Shown in pieces: positions 54,825 to 64,000 of a stretch of 64,000 nt of DNA (positions within the stretch are counted from its first letter, which is position 1; every line of letters begins with the position of its first letter). Source of the stretch: Bacteroidales bacterium UBA5287 (GTDB lineage Bacteria; Bacteroidota; Bacteroidia; Bacteroidales; Dysgonomonadaceae); NCBI GenBank assembly GCA_002411345.1, contig DHSL01000055.1:96961-160960 (forward strand). Direction: 5' to 3'. The notes under the pieces were generated by a model. That model was not told where the DNA came from. It did not search any database and was given only the letters and a program-made list of their open reading frames with translations. The position numbers and the translations under genes were made by a program.

Positions 54825-55679
54825 CTATTTGTGTTTAATAAAAGTACCGTTATTCAGTTCTTCAAAAGCATGATCCAACTCTTCTCTTGTGTTCATCACT
54901 ATGGGACCTCCCCATGCGATTGGTTCATCAAGCGCTTTACCTGATAGAAGAAGCATTCTTAATCCATTTTTTCCTGCTTTAATTATTATTTGTTCACCCT
55001 TATTGAAAAGAATCCCTGTATGAGAAGAAATTGAAGTTTGTTTTTCTCCAAATTCAGCATCCCCATCTACTAAATATGCAAATACATTTTCTATATCAAT
55101 TGTTGGGATAGTCATTGATTTATTGGGAAAAACATTGATATCTAAATAAGTTGCTTTTACATAATCGGCTTGCATTGCACCCTTTGTTCCTTTGAATGAA
55201 CCTGAAATAATTCGGACTTCTCCATTTTCATCTTTTACTAATGGAATTTTTTCAGCTTTTATGTCTCTATAAGCCGGATCAGTCATTTTGTCTTTTTGTG
55301 GTAAATTTATCCACAATTGAGCACCTAACATTCTATCTGATGCAATAGGCATTTCTTGATGAAGGATTCCACTTCCTGCAGTCATCCATTGACAGTCGCC
55401 AGCCATAATTGAACCTTTATTACCAAGGCTGTCTTCGTGATCCATCCTTCCATTTATAAGATATGTGACGGTTTCAATTCCTCTGTGAGGATGCCATGGA
55501 AATCCTTTAACGTAATCAGCAGGATCGTAGGAGTCGAAAGCATCAAGCATTAAAAAAGGATCCAATTCTTTCGTATCACGATACCCTATAACTCGTACTA
55601 AATTTACGCCTGCTCCATCAACAGCACGGTTTCCTTTAACTATTTTAATTATTTCTCTTGTTTTCATGTCGTTCATCAT
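54825..55679 (-). CDS. Pirin-family protein
   Basis: A 284-aa bicupin. The N-terminal cupin has the metal-binding set: PWHPHRGIETVTYLINGRMD and HEDSLGNKG, with the three His and one Glu expected; AGDCQWMTAGSGILHQE follows. The C-terminal cupin lacks metal ligands, as in the family. Some pirins break down quercetin, others are stress proteins or regulators; which applies here cannot be told. It diverges from the amylase gene. Confidence 0.93.
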   Translation of the reverse strand: MMNDMKTREIIKIVKGNRAVDGAGVNLVRVIGYRDTKELDPFLMLDAFDSYDPADYVKGFPWHPHRGIETVTYLINGRMDHEDSLGNKGSIMAGDCQWMTAGSGILHQEMPIASDRMLGAQLWINLPQKDKMTDPAYRDIKAEKIPLVKDENGEVRIISGSFKGTKGAMQADYVKATYLDINVFPNKSMTIPTIDIENVFAYLVDGDAEFGEKQTSISSHTGILFNKGEQIIIKAGKNGLRMLLLSGKALDEPIAWGGPIVMNTREELDHAFEELNNGTFIKHK

Positions 55680-55755
55680 TATAATAAGCTTCTAAATTAC
55701 ATTAAAATATTTGTTTTACATATAGTTGTCAACATTTTCTATTAAATATAAACGT

Positions 55756-55786
55756 TTTGAATAATCTTATTTATATTTTATATTTG
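55756..55786 (+). promoter_or_regulatory. Bacteroidota promoter that fixes the start of the amylase gene
   Basis: TTTG (55756-55759), 19-bp spacer, TATATTTG (55779-55786): an exact consensus match. Transcription would begin a few bases after 55786, so the in-frame ATG at 55788 would have almost no leader; the ATG at 55809 is the likely start. Confidence 0.7.
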
Positions 55787-55808
55787 TATGTTCATCAAAA
55801 GTGAAATT

Positions 55809-57497
55809 ATGAAAGAGAAAATAATTATTTATCAATTGTTTCCACGACTATTTGGAAATAAAAATTCAACTAGGAAATATAATGGGAATATTGAAGAAAA
55901 TGGATGTGGTAAATTTAATGATATTACAGACAATGTTCTTTCTAAAATAAAAAAATCAGGATATACACATATTTGGTATATTGGAATTATAGCTCATGCT
56001 TCCACTACAAATTATACTGAATTCGGAATACCAAAACAATATCCAGAAATAATTAAAGGAAAAGCTGGTTCTCCTTATGCAATCAGAGATTATTATGATG
56101 TTGATCCTGATTTAGCTGAGAACATTGATAATCGGATGAAAGAATTTGAAGAATTAATAGATAGAACACATAAAGCTGGTTTAAAAGTATTTATTGATTT
56201 TGTTCCAAATCATTTAGCTCGAAATTACAGGTCAATAAATAAACCAGATAATATAGAAGACTTGGGAGAAAATGATAATTTTAATTATGCTTTTTCTCCT
56301 CAAAACAATTTTTATTATTTACCGAATGAACATCTATCTTTTAAATTTGTAGAAGATGAAAAAATGAACTATAATGAAAATCCAGTAAAAGCAACTGGAA
56401 ATGATTGTTTTACTAATACTCCATCACAATTTGATTGGTATGATACTGTCAAATTGAATTATGGAGTTGATTATATGAATGGAATGAACAAACATTTTTT
56501 ACCTATACCTAATACCTGGATAAAAATGAGGGATATTTTAATGTTTTGGGCTTCTAAAAATATTGATGGATTTAGATGTGATATGGCAGAAATGGTGCCG
56601 ATTGAATTTTGGAGATGGGCTATTCTTCAAGTAAAAGATCAATACAACGATATTGTTTTTTTTGCTGAAACTTATAATCCTAATGAATATAGAAACTTCT
56701 TAGATTCTAATATTTTTAATTTTTTGTATGATAAAGTTGGATTATATGATGTATTAAGAAATGTTAGTTGTGGTATCAAACCTTCATCAGATATAACTTT
56801 TATATTAAATAATGTTGGGGATATTCAATCTAAGATGATCAATTTTATTGAAAATCACGATGAACAACGTGTTGCATCTGATTATTTTTTAGGTAATGGA
56901 AATAAAGCAATTGCATCTTTTATTTTGACTGCATGTATAAATTCTAATCCTATTATGGTATATGCTGGACAAGAATTTGGTGAAAGAGGTATGGATGAAG
57001 AAGGTTTCAGTGGAAAAGATGGTCGAACTTCTATTTTTGATTATTGGTCAATTGATACAATTTTTCGATGGAATAATTATGGGAAATGGGATGATAAGTT
57101 ATTAAATGAAGAGGAAAAAAAACTACAAAAATTTTATACAAAGCTTCTTATTCTTTGCAATAAAGAAGAAGCTTTGCGCGAAGGATTATTTTATGATCTG
57201 ATGTCAATTAACTACGATAATGAGGAATTCGATTCAACAAAACAATTTGCTTTTTTGCGAGGAAATACAAATGGGATAGTATTAGTTGTGGTTAATTTCG
57301 ATAATCGTATTTCAAGTGTAAGCATAAGAATAAATGAAAGTGCAATTCGGTTTTTTAATATAAATTACTCAACCACTGGAAGAGCAATGCCAATTCTTTT
57401 TTCCACTGAAAAATCATACTCATTCACAAACAATGAACCACTTAAGATAACATTAGGTGCATATTCAGGAGAGGTATACAAAATTTCTTTTTTGTAA
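55809..57497 (+). CDS. GH13 alpha-amylase-family glycosidase
   Basis: A 562-aa enzyme without signal peptide, so probably cytoplasmic and acting on glycogen or imported maltodextrins. The (beta/alpha)8 barrel carries FIDFVPNHLARNY (conserved region I), D258 in GFRCDMAEMVP (nucleophile, region II), E287 in FFAETYNP (acid/base, region III) and D351 in ENHDEQR (region IV). An all-beta C-terminal domain ends the chain. Exact substrate (amylase, or a neopullulanase/cyclodextrinase-type) is not decidable. Confidence 0.9.
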   Translation: MKEKIIIYQLFPRLFGNKNSTRKYNGNIEENGCGKFNDITDNVLSKIKKSGYTHIWYIGIIAHASTTNYTEFGIPKQYPEIIKGKAGSPYAIRDYYDVDPDLAENIDNRMKEFEELIDRTHKAGLKVFIDFVPNHLARNYRSINKPDNIEDLGENDNFNYAFSPQNNFYYLPNEHLSFKFVEDEKMNYNENPVKATGNDCFTNTPSQFDWYDTVKLNYGVDYMNGMNKHFLPIPNTWIKMRDILMFWASKNIDGFRCDMAEMVPIEFWRWAILQVKDQYNDIVFFAETYNPNEYRNFLDSNIFNFLYDKVGLYDVLRNVSCGIKPSSDITFILNNVGDIQSKMINFIENHDEQRVASDYFLGNGNKAIASFILTACINSNPIMVYAGQEFGERGMDEEGFSGKDGRTSIFDYWSIDTIFRWNNYGKWDDKLLNEEEKKLQKFYTKLLILCNKEEALREGLFYDLMSINYDNEEFDSTKQFAFLRGNTNGIVLVVVNFDNRISSVSIRINESAIRFFNINYSTTGRAMPILFSTEKSYSFTNNEPLKITLGAYSGEVYKISFL

Positions 57498-57501
57498 AAC
57501 G

Positions 57502-57532
57502 TTTCATATTGATGATAGTTTTTGTAATTTTG
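57502..57532 (+). promoter_or_regulatory. Candidate promoter of prs
   Basis: TTTC (57502-57505), 19-bp spacer, TAATTTTG (57525-57532), 43 bp before the prs ATG. The -33 element differs from TTTG in one base. Confidence 0.5.
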
Positions 57533-57574
57533 TAAAAGAATAGAGATTGTGAAATAAAATAAAAGCTACGTACA

Positions 57575-58510
57575 ATGCTAGAAAAGCCTTACAAAATTTT
57601 TTCAGGAACAAAATCACGTTATTTTGCCGAAAAAGTGTGCAACAGTTTAGGTTGTCCTCTTGGGAATATGATAATAGAACATTTTGCTGATGGAGAATTC
57701 GCCGTTTCGTACGAAGAATCAATTCGTGGAGCTCAAGTGTTTTTAATTCAATCAACATTTCCCACTTCAGATAACTTGATGGAGTTATTATTAATGATAG
57801 ATGCCGCCAAACGTGCATCTGCAAAATCCATTGTGGCCGTAATACCATATTTTGGGTGGGCTAGACAAGATCGAAAAGATAAACCACGCGTTAGTATCGG
57901 TGCAAAGTTGATCGCAGATTTATTGAGCACTGCAGGTATTAATCGATTAATAACTATGGATTTGCATGCAGATCAAATTCAAGGTTTTTTTAATGTCCCT
58001 GTAGATCATTTATATGCTTCAGGTGTTTTTATGGATTATATGAAACAACTAAATCTTGATAATCCAGTGATTGCTACTCCAGATGTAGGTGGTACAAAGA
58101 GGGCCAGTTCATATGCTAAATTTCTTGGTTGTCCAATGGTAATATGTTATAAACTTCGAAAAAAAGCCAATGAAATTTCAGATATGCAAATAATTGGCGA
58201 TGTAGAAGGCATGGATGTTATTTTGATTGACGATATTGTTGATACGGCAGGTACTATGACTAAAGCTGCTTCATTAATGCTTGATAATGGAGCTAATTCA
58301 GTTAGAGCAATAGCAAGTCATGCTGTGATGTCTGATCCAGCATCTGTTAGAGTAGATAATTCTCCTCTAACTGAAATTATTTTCACGGATAGTATTCCAT
58401 ACTCAAAGAAAAGTTCAAAAGTGAAAATTTTATCAGTATCAGATATGTTTGCAAATGCAATTTTAAGAGTATGCAACAATGAGTCAATTAGTTCATTGTA
58501 TGTTGTATAA
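57575..58510 (+). CDS. prs: Ribose-phosphate pyrophosphokinase
   Basis: A 311-aa cytoplasmic enzyme that makes PRPP from ribose 5-phosphate and ATP, for purine, pyrimidine, His and Trp synthesis. KPYKIFSGTKSRYFAEKVC (start), VIPYFGWARQDRKDKPR, MDLHADQIQGFF and the PRPP-binding loop LIDDIVDTAGTM are all present. It is single, followed by a strong terminator. Confidence 0.97.
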   Translation: MLEKPYKIFSGTKSRYFAEKVCNSLGCPLGNMIIEHFADGEFAVSYEESIRGAQVFLIQSTFPTSDNLMELLLMIDAAKRASAKSIVAVIPYFGWARQDRKDKPRVSIGAKLIADLLSTAGINRLITMDLHADQIQGFFNVPVDHLYASGVFMDYMKQLNLDNPVIATPDVGGTKRASSYAKFLGCPMVICYKLRKKANEISDMQIIGDVEGMDVILIDDIVDTAGTMTKAASLMLDNGANSVRAIASHAVMSDPASVRVDNSPLTEIIFTDSIPYSKKSSKVKILSVSDMFANAILRVCNNESISSLYVV

Positions 58511-58529
58511 AAATTGAATACAAATTAAA

Positions 58530-58566
58530 CATAACCAAACTTTTATTCAGTTTGGTTATGTTTTTT
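58530..58566 (+). terminator. Intrinsic terminator of prs
   Basis: CATAACCAAAC (58530-58540) and GTTTGGTTATG (58550-58560), a perfect 11-bp stem with a 9-nt loop and six T right after it. The rest of the gap to 58754 has only the promoter listed next. Confidence 0.88.
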
Positions 58567-58712
58567 CAATTTTATCAAGTTGATATAGATTAATATCTTG
58601 TAACAAGTCTAACACAAATCCTAAATCAATATCTTTAGATAGGGTCAATCTTCTTTATATTGTATTCTATAATATTTTGTTTAATTACTAATTAATATCC
58701 CTCATATTTAGT

Positions 58713-58720
58713 TATCTTTG
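58713..58720 (+). promoter_or_regulatory. -7 box of the DUF454 gene
   Basis: TATCTTTG, exact TAnnTTTG, 34 bp before the ATG at 58755. No TTTG at the expected -33 distance. Confidence 0.5.
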
Positions 58721-58754
58721 TTTACATGATAATATTTTTTTAAGTGCATAATGA

Positions 58755-59270
58755 ATGGATGACAATACATATTTAAAAGATTTGAACACCACGCGTGATG
58801 ATATGGTTAATATTCATGCAAATAAAGCAAAAGACAAATTAAACAAAAATAAAGCTCTTCGTTACATATATATTGGGGGAGGTATAGTTTCACTTATACT
58901 CGCTTTTTTAGGAATTATCATCCCTGGACTTCCAGTTACACCACTTGCGTTATTATCAGCTATTTTATTTGCAAAGAGTTCTGACAGACTTTATAATTGG
59001 TTGCTAAATAATAAATTATTAGGGCCAAGAATTAAAAATTACCAAAAAAATAAAGGAATAACTAGTAAAGGAAAAATTGGAGTAATAGCTTTTATGACTA
59101 CAATGGTATTATTTTCTTCTTTTGTTGTTGTTAAAGTTATCTTTTTGAGAATAGTGATTCTATCACTTGGTATAATTGGTGGATTTGTTGTTTGGTTCTT
59201 TGTACCAACTGCTCAAAAAAAATCTAACGATTCATTAGAAAATGATAATCATAATAAACTAGTCTCTTAG
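58755..59270 (+). CDS. DUF454 (YbaN-family) membrane protein
   Basis: A 171-aa inner-membrane protein. A charged N-terminal tail of about 35 residues is followed by three or four TM segments with the family core LGIIIPGLPVTPLALLSAIL, FAKSSDRLYNWLLNNKLLGP and RIKNYQKNKGI. Function unknown for the family. The long charged tail is not part of the usual YbaN. Its last 12 bp overlap the end of the convergent HD gene. Confidence 0.87.
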   Translation: MDDNTYLKDLNTTRDDMVNIHANKAKDKLNKNKALRYIYIGGGIVSLILAFLGIIIPGLPVTPLALLSAILFAKSSDRLYNWLLNNKLLGPRIKNYQKNKGITSKGKIGVIAFMTTMVLFSSFVVVKVIFLRIVILSLGIIGGFVVWFFVPTAQKKSNDSLENDNHNKLVS

Positions 59271-60479
59271 AAAAGCAAAATAATACTTTTTTACTTTTTT
59301 GGACAATAGTTCAATATTCAACATGTCTGATGCTTCTGATATATCTTTTATTTTATTATTATTGTATATAATATCAATGCTATCATCTTCTTCATTATAC
59401 ATATTTGTTTCCATTACATCTAAAGAAATAAAATAGTTAGCTTCGTTATCAGAGATTTTGAATTTATTTTTATAAATATCCAATTTTGATTTTACTAGTG
59501 CTTTATCGATTGGCGAATCAGAGACAATTATTTTGAAAAGTTTTCGATTAACCATTCCATTACATAATTCTGATAATACGGGATCAACATGATCTTTCCA
59601 GACTTTTATAGCTGTCCATATATCATTGTCATCCAAATTCACGAAATATTTCAACGCTATTCCATTATTCTCAAAATCGTTAATGTTAACTTCATTTTCA
59701 AGAAAGAAGGAAAGAGAAGGGGGAGCAAACAATTTTTCATTATTTTGAATGAGTTCACGTGCACGGGAAAAAATATTAATAAGCATCTTTTCTGAAGCTA
59801 CTAGAGTTTTATGTAGATAAACCTGCCAATACATCAACCGACGAGACATTAAAAAATTTTCTATCGAGTTTATACCTTTTGATTCTATTACTAGTTTGTC
59901 ATCCTTTACATTCAACATTTTAATAATCCTTGCCGATCCTATATTTCCTTCGATTACTCCTGTAAAAAAACTATCACGACGTAAATAATCTAATCTATCT
60001 ACATCGAGTTGTCCGCTTACAAGTTGGTGTAAAAAGTGTTTAGGATAATTGTCTGTAAAAATATCTATTGCTGTGTCAAGAATCCCTTCAAATTCTTTAT
60101 TAATTTGTTTCATAAGTAATAAAGAAAGGATTTCGTGAGGTATGTTTTTAACAAGAGTATATTCAAGTAAATGTGAAAAGGGACCATGACCAATATCATG
60201 TAGCAGGATAGCTGCTAATGAGCTATTATACTCATTATCAGTTATTGTGTGACCTTTTAATCTAAGAATATTTAATGCTTCTCCCATTAAATGCATTGCC
60301 CCAATAGAGTGGTGAAAGCGTGTGTGTTGAGCTCCTGGATATACAAATGATGCCAAACCTAATTGACGGATACGATTTAATCGTTGTAAATATGGGTGTT
60401 GGATTATATCGTATATAAAATTAGTTGGTAAATTGATGAATCCAAAGACAGGATCATTAATGATTTTTCGTTTTTGCAT
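59259..60479 (-). CDS. HD-domain phosphohydrolase (dGTPase-like)
   Basis: A 406-aa cytoplasmic metal-dependent phosphohydrolase. HTRFHHSIGAMHLMGEAL supplies the first His, AAILLHDIGHGPFSHLLEYT the HD pair, and SGQLDVDRLDYLRRDSFFTG the later Asp, the arrangement of the SAMHD1/dGTPase-like group. Substrates are dNTPs in characterised relatives; not shown here. It is the last gene of the leftward run purM-prfA-pyrF-HD, 21 bp after pyrF. Confidence 0.9.
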   Translation of the reverse strand: MQKRKIINDPVFGFINLPTNFIYDIIQHPYLQRLNRIRQLGLASFVYPGAQHTRFHHSIGAMHLMGEALNILRLKGHTITDNEYNSSLAAILLHDIGHGPFSHLLEYTLVKNIPHEILSLLLMKQINKEFEGILDTAIDIFTDNYPKHFLHQLVSGQLDVDRLDYLRRDSFFTGVIEGNIGSARIIKMLNVKDDKLVIESKGINSIENFLMSRRLMYWQVYLHKTLVASEKMLINIFSRARELIQNNEKLFAPPSLSFFLENEVNINDFENNGIALKYFVNLDDNDIWTAIKVWKDHVDPVLSELCNGMVNRKLFKIIVSDSPIDKALVKSKLDIYKNKFKISDNEANYFISLDVMETNMYNEEDDSIDIIYNNNKIKDISEASDMLNIELLSKKVKKYYFAFLRD

Positions 60480-60500
60480 TTAATTTTTTCAAATAAACGA

Positions 60501-61325
60501 CTAAAGATACTTTTCAAGCATTTGTTTCATTACAATCTGTAATTTTTTTGCTTCATTTCTAGCTGATTCATCAAAATATTCTGATGAATCAGCATATATG
60601 ATTCCTCGAGAAGAATTCACTATTAGTCCACATGTTTTATTCATTCCATATTGGCAAACCTCTTCCAATGAACCGCCTTGAGCACCAACACCGGGAACAA
60701 GTAGAAAATGATCTGGTACTATTTTTCTAACATCTTCAAACAATTTACCTTGAGTTGCACCAACTACATACATAAGCTGTTCATCTGTAGCCCATGTTTT
60801 AGAAATACGCAATACCTTTTCGAAGAGTTTTTCACCTGATGCATCTTCTGATAATTGAAAATCATTGGAACCTTTATTACTCGTCAGGGCTAATAAAATA
60901 ACCCATTTTTCCTTGTAACCTAGAAAAGGTTTAATACTATCTTCACCCATATAAGGCGCAACAGTTAAAGCATCAACTTTCAAATTATTAAAAAAAGTAC
61001 GAGCATATAGTTGACTAGTGTTACCAATATCTCCACGTTTAGCATCAGCAATGATTAACATTTCAGGAAATCGTTGTTTTATATATGCTACAGTTTTTTC
61101 AAAAGCTAACCAACCCTTTAGACCAGAATCTTCATAAAAAGCTAAGTTTGGTTTATATGCCACGCAATATGGAGCAGTAGCATTTATTATAGCTTTATTA
61201 AAATCATAAATTGGATCATCTGAATTGAGTAAATGTTCTGGAATTTTCTTTATATCAGTATCTAAACCAACACATAAGAATGATTGCTTACGTATAATTT
61301 GATCAAAAAGTTGAGATTTATTCAT
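60501..61325 (-). CDS. pyrF: Orotidine 5'-phosphate decarboxylase, type 2
   Basis: A 274-aa enzyme that makes UMP from OMP. LCVGLDTDIKKIPEHLL near the start and ADAKRGDIGNTSQLYARTFF with the catalytic Lys-Asp set are diagnostic of the longer PyrF subfamily 2; VGATQGKLFEDVRKIVP and LLVPGVGAQGG follow. It is 46 bp downstream of prfA on the same strand. Confidence 0.96.
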   Translation of the reverse strand: MNKSQLFDQIIRKQSFLCVGLDTDIKKIPEHLLNSDDPIYDFNKAIINATAPYCVAYKPNLAFYEDSGLKGWLAFEKTVAYIKQRFPEMLIIADAKRGDIGNTSQLYARTFFNNLKVDALTVAPYMGEDSIKPFLGYKEKWVILLALTSNKGSNDFQLSEDASGEKLFEKVLRISKTWATDEQLMYVVGATQGKLFEDVRKIVPDHFLLVPGVGAQGGSLEEVCQYGMNKTCGLIVNSSRGIIYADSSEYFDESARNEAKKLQIVMKQMLEKYL

Positions 61326-61371
61326 ATATCAGTAAATTTTACAAAATTGCTTTTTTTGATTATTTTTATAT

Positions 61372-62457
61372 TTAAATTTCAGATTCTTTCATTCGTTCAG
61401 CGTTTTCTGAAATTATTAGTTGATCAATGACAGATTGAATTTCTCCATTCATAAAGGCTGCTAAATTATAAATCGTATAATTTATTCTATGATCTGTAAT
61501 GCGACCTTGAGGATAGTTGTATGTTCTAATTTTTGCAGAACGATCCCCTGTTGAAACCATAGTTTTACGACGTGAGGCTATATCTCCTTGTCGTTTGTTT
61601 AGCTCAATATCATAAAGTTTAGTTCTCAGCATTTGCATTGCTAACTCTCTATTTTGTAATTGAGAGCGTGCTTGTTGACAAATAACCACAATACCTGTTG
61701 GTTTGTGTGTAAGTTGAACTTTTGTTTCAACTTTATTAACATTTTGTCCTCCTGCGCCACTTGATCTTGCAGTATGAAAATCAATATCAGCAGGATTTAG
61801 TTCTACATCAAATTCTTCGGCTTCTGGCAGTACAACTACAGTTGCAGCAGATGTATGAACACGCCCCTGTGTTTCTGTAGCAGGTATACGTTGTACCCGA
61901 TGAACACCTGATTCATACTTCAATATTCCATATACATCAATACCTGTAACGGTGAAAATTATTTCTTTAAATCCACCAGCAGTTCCCTCTGTATAACTCG
62001 TGACTTCAGTTTTCCAACCTTTAGTTTCACAAAATTTAGTATACATTTTAAAAAGATCTCCTGCAAATATTGACGCTTCATCTCCACCTGTTCCTCCACG
62101 AATTTCCATTACTACATTTTTAGAATCTTCAGGATTAGCTGGAATTAATAAGATTTTAATCTTTTCTTCAAATTCCTGAACCTTAGGTGTTAATGAGGAA
62201 AGTTCATCATTCGCTAGCTGTCTAATTTCTGGATCAGATTCATTTTCAAGGATGTTTTTTGCTTCTTCTATTGAATTAAGTATAATTATATATTCTTTTC
62301 TTGTTGTTATAATTTTTTGAAGTTCACTATATTCTTTATTTAATTTGATATAGCGATCCAAATCAGCAATAATTGATGGATCAGTAATTAAAGTACTAAC
62401 TTCCTCAAATCTACTGACTAAATGTTCAGTTTTATTTAATAATATATTCTTAGTCAT
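61372..62457 (-). CDS. prfA: Peptide chain release factor 1
   Basis: A 361-aa release factor that ends translation at UAA and UAG. The stop-codon reading motif is PAT (RIPATETQGRVH), which defines RF1 rather than RF2 (SPF). SSGAGGQNVNKV holds the GGQ that triggers peptide release and is methylated by PrmC. The start is the ATG at 62457 (TKNILLNKTEHLVSRFEEVS), matching the family; the frame runs open to 62523 but those 22 residues are not conserved. Confidence 0.96.
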   Translation of the reverse strand: MTKNILLNKTEHLVSRFEEVSTLITDPSIIADLDRYIKLNKEYSELQKIITTRKEYIIILNSIEEAKNILENESDPEIRQLANDELSSLTPKVQEFEEKIKILLIPANPEDSKNVVMEIRGGTGGDEASIFAGDLFKMYTKFCETKGWKTEVTSYTEGTAGGFKEIIFTVTGIDVYGILKYESGVHRVQRIPATETQGRVHTSAATVVVLPEAEEFDVELNPADIDFHTARSSGAGGQNVNKVETKVQLTHKPTGIVVICQQARSQLQNRELAMQMLRTKLYDIELNKRQGDIASRRKTMVSTGDRSAKIRTYNYPQGRITDHRINYTIYNLAAFMNGEIQSVIDQLIISENAERMKESEI

Positions 62458-62565
62458 TTGATCATTTCGATTCTTAACAAATATATTTTTTGTTTCCAGA
62501 CTGGGTTTAATAAGTATAACCAACTAAAAAGTTCCGATATTGATAATCAATAAATTCATCTATAT

Positions 62566-63738
62566 TTATTGATATAAATATTTTCCCATCTCACTTTCAA
62601 TAATTAGTTCTCTCTTATCTGATTTATCTACATAGCCTATTATTTGAGCATCAACATTAAATGAATTTGAAATATCTATTATCTGATTAGCAAATTTTTC
62701 AGGTATATAAATTTCCATTCTATGACCCATATTGTACACTTTGAACATTTCTTTCCAATCAGTATCTGATTGATTTTTAATAATATTAAAAAGTGGGGGT
62801 ATTGGAAAAAGATTGTTTTTTACTACCTTAAGTTTATCACTTAAAAAATGCAAAATTTTTGTTTGACCTCCACCTGAACAATGTACCATGCCGTGAATCA
62901 TAGACCTTAATTCGTTCAATATTAGCGATATAACAGGCGAGTATGTTCGAGTAGGGGATAACACTAATTTTCCTGCATTAATACCCAAATCATCAATATC
63001 GTCAGTTAATTTCAAATTACCTGAATAAACCAAATCTGAAGGTATAGTTGCATCATAACTTTCGGGATACTTCTGAGCTAAATAGTTTGCAAATACATCG
63101 TGACGTGCTGATGTCAATCCATTGCTTCCCATACCACTGTTATATTCTTTTTCGTATGTAGCTATACCAGATGATGAAAGCCCCACAATAACATCTCCGG
63201 CTTGAATATTTTCATTATTTATAACTTCTGTACGTTTCATTCTGCAAGTTACAGTACTATCAACAATTATAGTACGAACTAAATCTCCAACATCTGCAGT
63301 TTCGCCACCAGTTGGATATACATGTACTCCAAGAGAAGAAAGTTCTTCACATAAATCATTTGTACCATTTATAATAGCGGAAATAATTTCACCTGGAATT
63401 AGTTTCTTGTTTCTACCAATTGTTGAAGATAATAATATATTGTCTGTTGCTCCAACGCATAACAAATCGTCAATATTCATTATTAAAGCATCCTGAGCAA
63501 TTCCTTTCCAAACAGAAATGTCACCAGTTTCACGCCAATAAATGTATGCAAGTGAAGATTTTGTCCCAGCACCGTCAGCATGCATAATATTACAATAGAG
63601 TGGATCATTTGCTAAATAGTCAGGAATAATTTTACAAAATGCTTTTGGAAAAATTCCTTTATCTATATTTTTAATTGCATTGTGTACATCTTCTTTTGAA
63701 GCGGAAACTCCGCGTTTATCATATCGTTGAGTGCTCAT
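62566..63738 (-). CDS. purM: Phosphoribosylformylglycinamidine cyclo-ligase (AIR synthetase)
   Basis: A 390-aa enzyme of purine synthesis, longer than E. coli PurM (345 aa), as usual in Bacteroidota. RYDKRGVSASKEDVHNAIKN (start), HADGAGTKSSLAYIYWRE, DDLLCVGATDNILLSSTIGR and PTGGETADVGDLVRTIIVDS are the AIRS signatures; MVHCSGGGQTKILHFL is in the C-terminal domain. It heads the leftward run with prfA, pyrF and the HD hydrolase. Confidence 0.95.
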   Translation of the reverse strand: MSTQRYDKRGVSASKEDVHNAIKNIDKGIFPKAFCKIIPDYLANDPLYCNIMHADGAGTKSSLAYIYWRETGDISVWKGIAQDALIMNIDDLLCVGATDNILLSSTIGRNKKLIPGEIISAIINGTNDLCEELSSLGVHVYPTGGETADVGDLVRTIIVDSTVTCRMKRTEVINNENIQAGDVIVGLSSSGIATYEKEYNSGMGSNGLTSARHDVFANYLAQKYPESYDATIPSDLVYSGNLKLTDDIDDLGINAGKLVLSPTRTYSPVISLILNELRSMIHGMVHCSGGGQTKILHFLSDKLKVVKNNLFPIPPLFNIIKNQSDTDWKEMFKVYNMGHRMEIYIPEKFANQIIDISNSFNVDAQIIGYVDKSDKRELIIESEMGKYLYQ

Positions 63739-63771
63739 TTAAATTATTTTTTTTGAGTTATTTTCAATACA

Positions 63772-63779
63772 CAAAGGTA
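63772..63779 (-). promoter_or_regulatory. -7 box of purM
   Basis: TACCTTTG on the minus strand, 34 bp before the start at 63738, exact TAnnTTTG. No TTTG was seen at the right distance. No PurR-type operator recognised. Confidence 0.5.
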
Positions 63780-63938
63780 GGAATTTTAAGCATATTATTA
63801 ATCTGTTTTATCATCGTTTATTTTTTAGATTAACTGTTGTCATATTAAATATAATTACTATTATGTTTAATATGACAATGATAACATAAAATAGTACTGC
63901 TTTCTATTTGTGATATTTTGTTATTAATAATGATCTAT

Positions 63939-63982
63939 AAAAAAGAGGGCGTCTCAAAAAAGTGAGAGCCTCTTTTTTTTTT
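63939..63982. terminator. Hairpin with T-run near the window edge
   Basis: AAAAAAGAGG ... TCTCA pairs with TGAGA ... CCTCTTTTTT: 15 bp of stem interrupted by a small asymmetric bulge, then a run of T. Many Bacteroidota genomes carry this GAGGC-TCTCA hairpin; whether it ends a gene beyond the window or is the end of an insertion sequence cannot be decided here. Nothing else is seen in 63780-64000. Confidence 0.55.
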
Positions 63983-64000
63983 CATTTAATTTTCTGTAAA

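Noticed and set aside
63939..63982. Terminal inverted repeat of an insertion sequence
   Set aside because: Only one hairpin is visible and no transposase is nearby; a terminator is the simpler reading.
1..64000. CRISPR array, rRNA operon or complete insertion sequence
   Set aside because: No regularly spaced direct repeats of 25-40 bp, no rRNA signature sequences and no intact transposase with terminal repeats were seen.

Overview
The window comes from the chromosome of an AT-rich Bacteroidota, most likely a member of the order Bacteroidales. The evidence is the set of Bacteroidota protein families (GH97, OMP_b-brl_3 receptors, DUF3098, HYC_CC_PP, ArdA/DUF3873 conjugative-transposon genes, a CzcA-type pump fused to a TolC-type channel) and upstream sequences that match the Bacteroidota promoter (TTTG, about 19 bp, TAnnTTTG). 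No complete tRNA, rRNA or CRISPR array was seen. All identifications come from reading the sequence; no database search was run.

Layout. (1) 1-1.7 kb: the end of a LytTR response regulator, a small 11-bp tandem repeat and a lipoprotein. (2) 1.9-24 kb: an accessory region rich in defence genes and mobile-element debris. It holds a restriction-modification pair (a methyltransferase apparently split between a 332-aa protein and a 1321-aa GIY-YIG-like/helicase/methylase fusion), a DUF262-HNH (GmrSD-like) nuclease, MntH, a TIR-like protein, remains of a conjugative transposon (DUF3873, a 55-aa membrane protein, ArdA, a truncated integrase), Rhs and Imm27 debris, an intact four-gene type II CBASS operon (CD-NTase, Cap2 E2-E1, Cap3 JAMM peptidase, nuclease-like effector) and a putative AbiC-type protein. 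Broken HTH, IS66-like and AraC genes and a second, broken copy of the end of an efflux adaptor lie between them. (3) 24-31 kb: a CzcA-type heavy-metal efflux system and a membrane/kinase fusion. (4) 31-38 kb: an outer-membrane receptor, a GH97 glycosidase, a stand-alone TrpB-like enzyme and a porin. (5) 38-45.8 kb: a copper/silver-type efflux operon (Cys-rich protein, CusA-like pump, TolC-like channel, CusB-like adaptor with a metal-binding domain, HMA lipoprotein). (6) 45.8-64 kb: mostly housekeeping genes: YeiH, patatin, a CCA-adding-type enzyme, the run ftsX-DUF3098-uppP-truB-queA-folK, a pirin, a GH13 amylase, prs, DUF454, and the leftward run purM-prfA-pyrF-HD hydrolase.

How it fits together. 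Region 2 looks like a defence island that has been invaded and trimmed repeatedly: ArdA (anti-restriction) lies a few kilobases from a restriction system, and a deletion has joined an integrase fragment to a DUF7000 fragment. The strongest candidate for something little described is the CBASS operon. It has the full Cap2/Cap3 pair, a CD-NTase that ends in glycine, overlapping genes with TTG starts, and an effector that resembles a PD-(D/E)XK nuclease of the DUF6602 type with no recognisable SAVED, transmembrane or phospholipase domain. Regions 3 and 5 give the cell two heavy-metal exporters whose TM4 motifs predict different metals (divalent versus monovalent).
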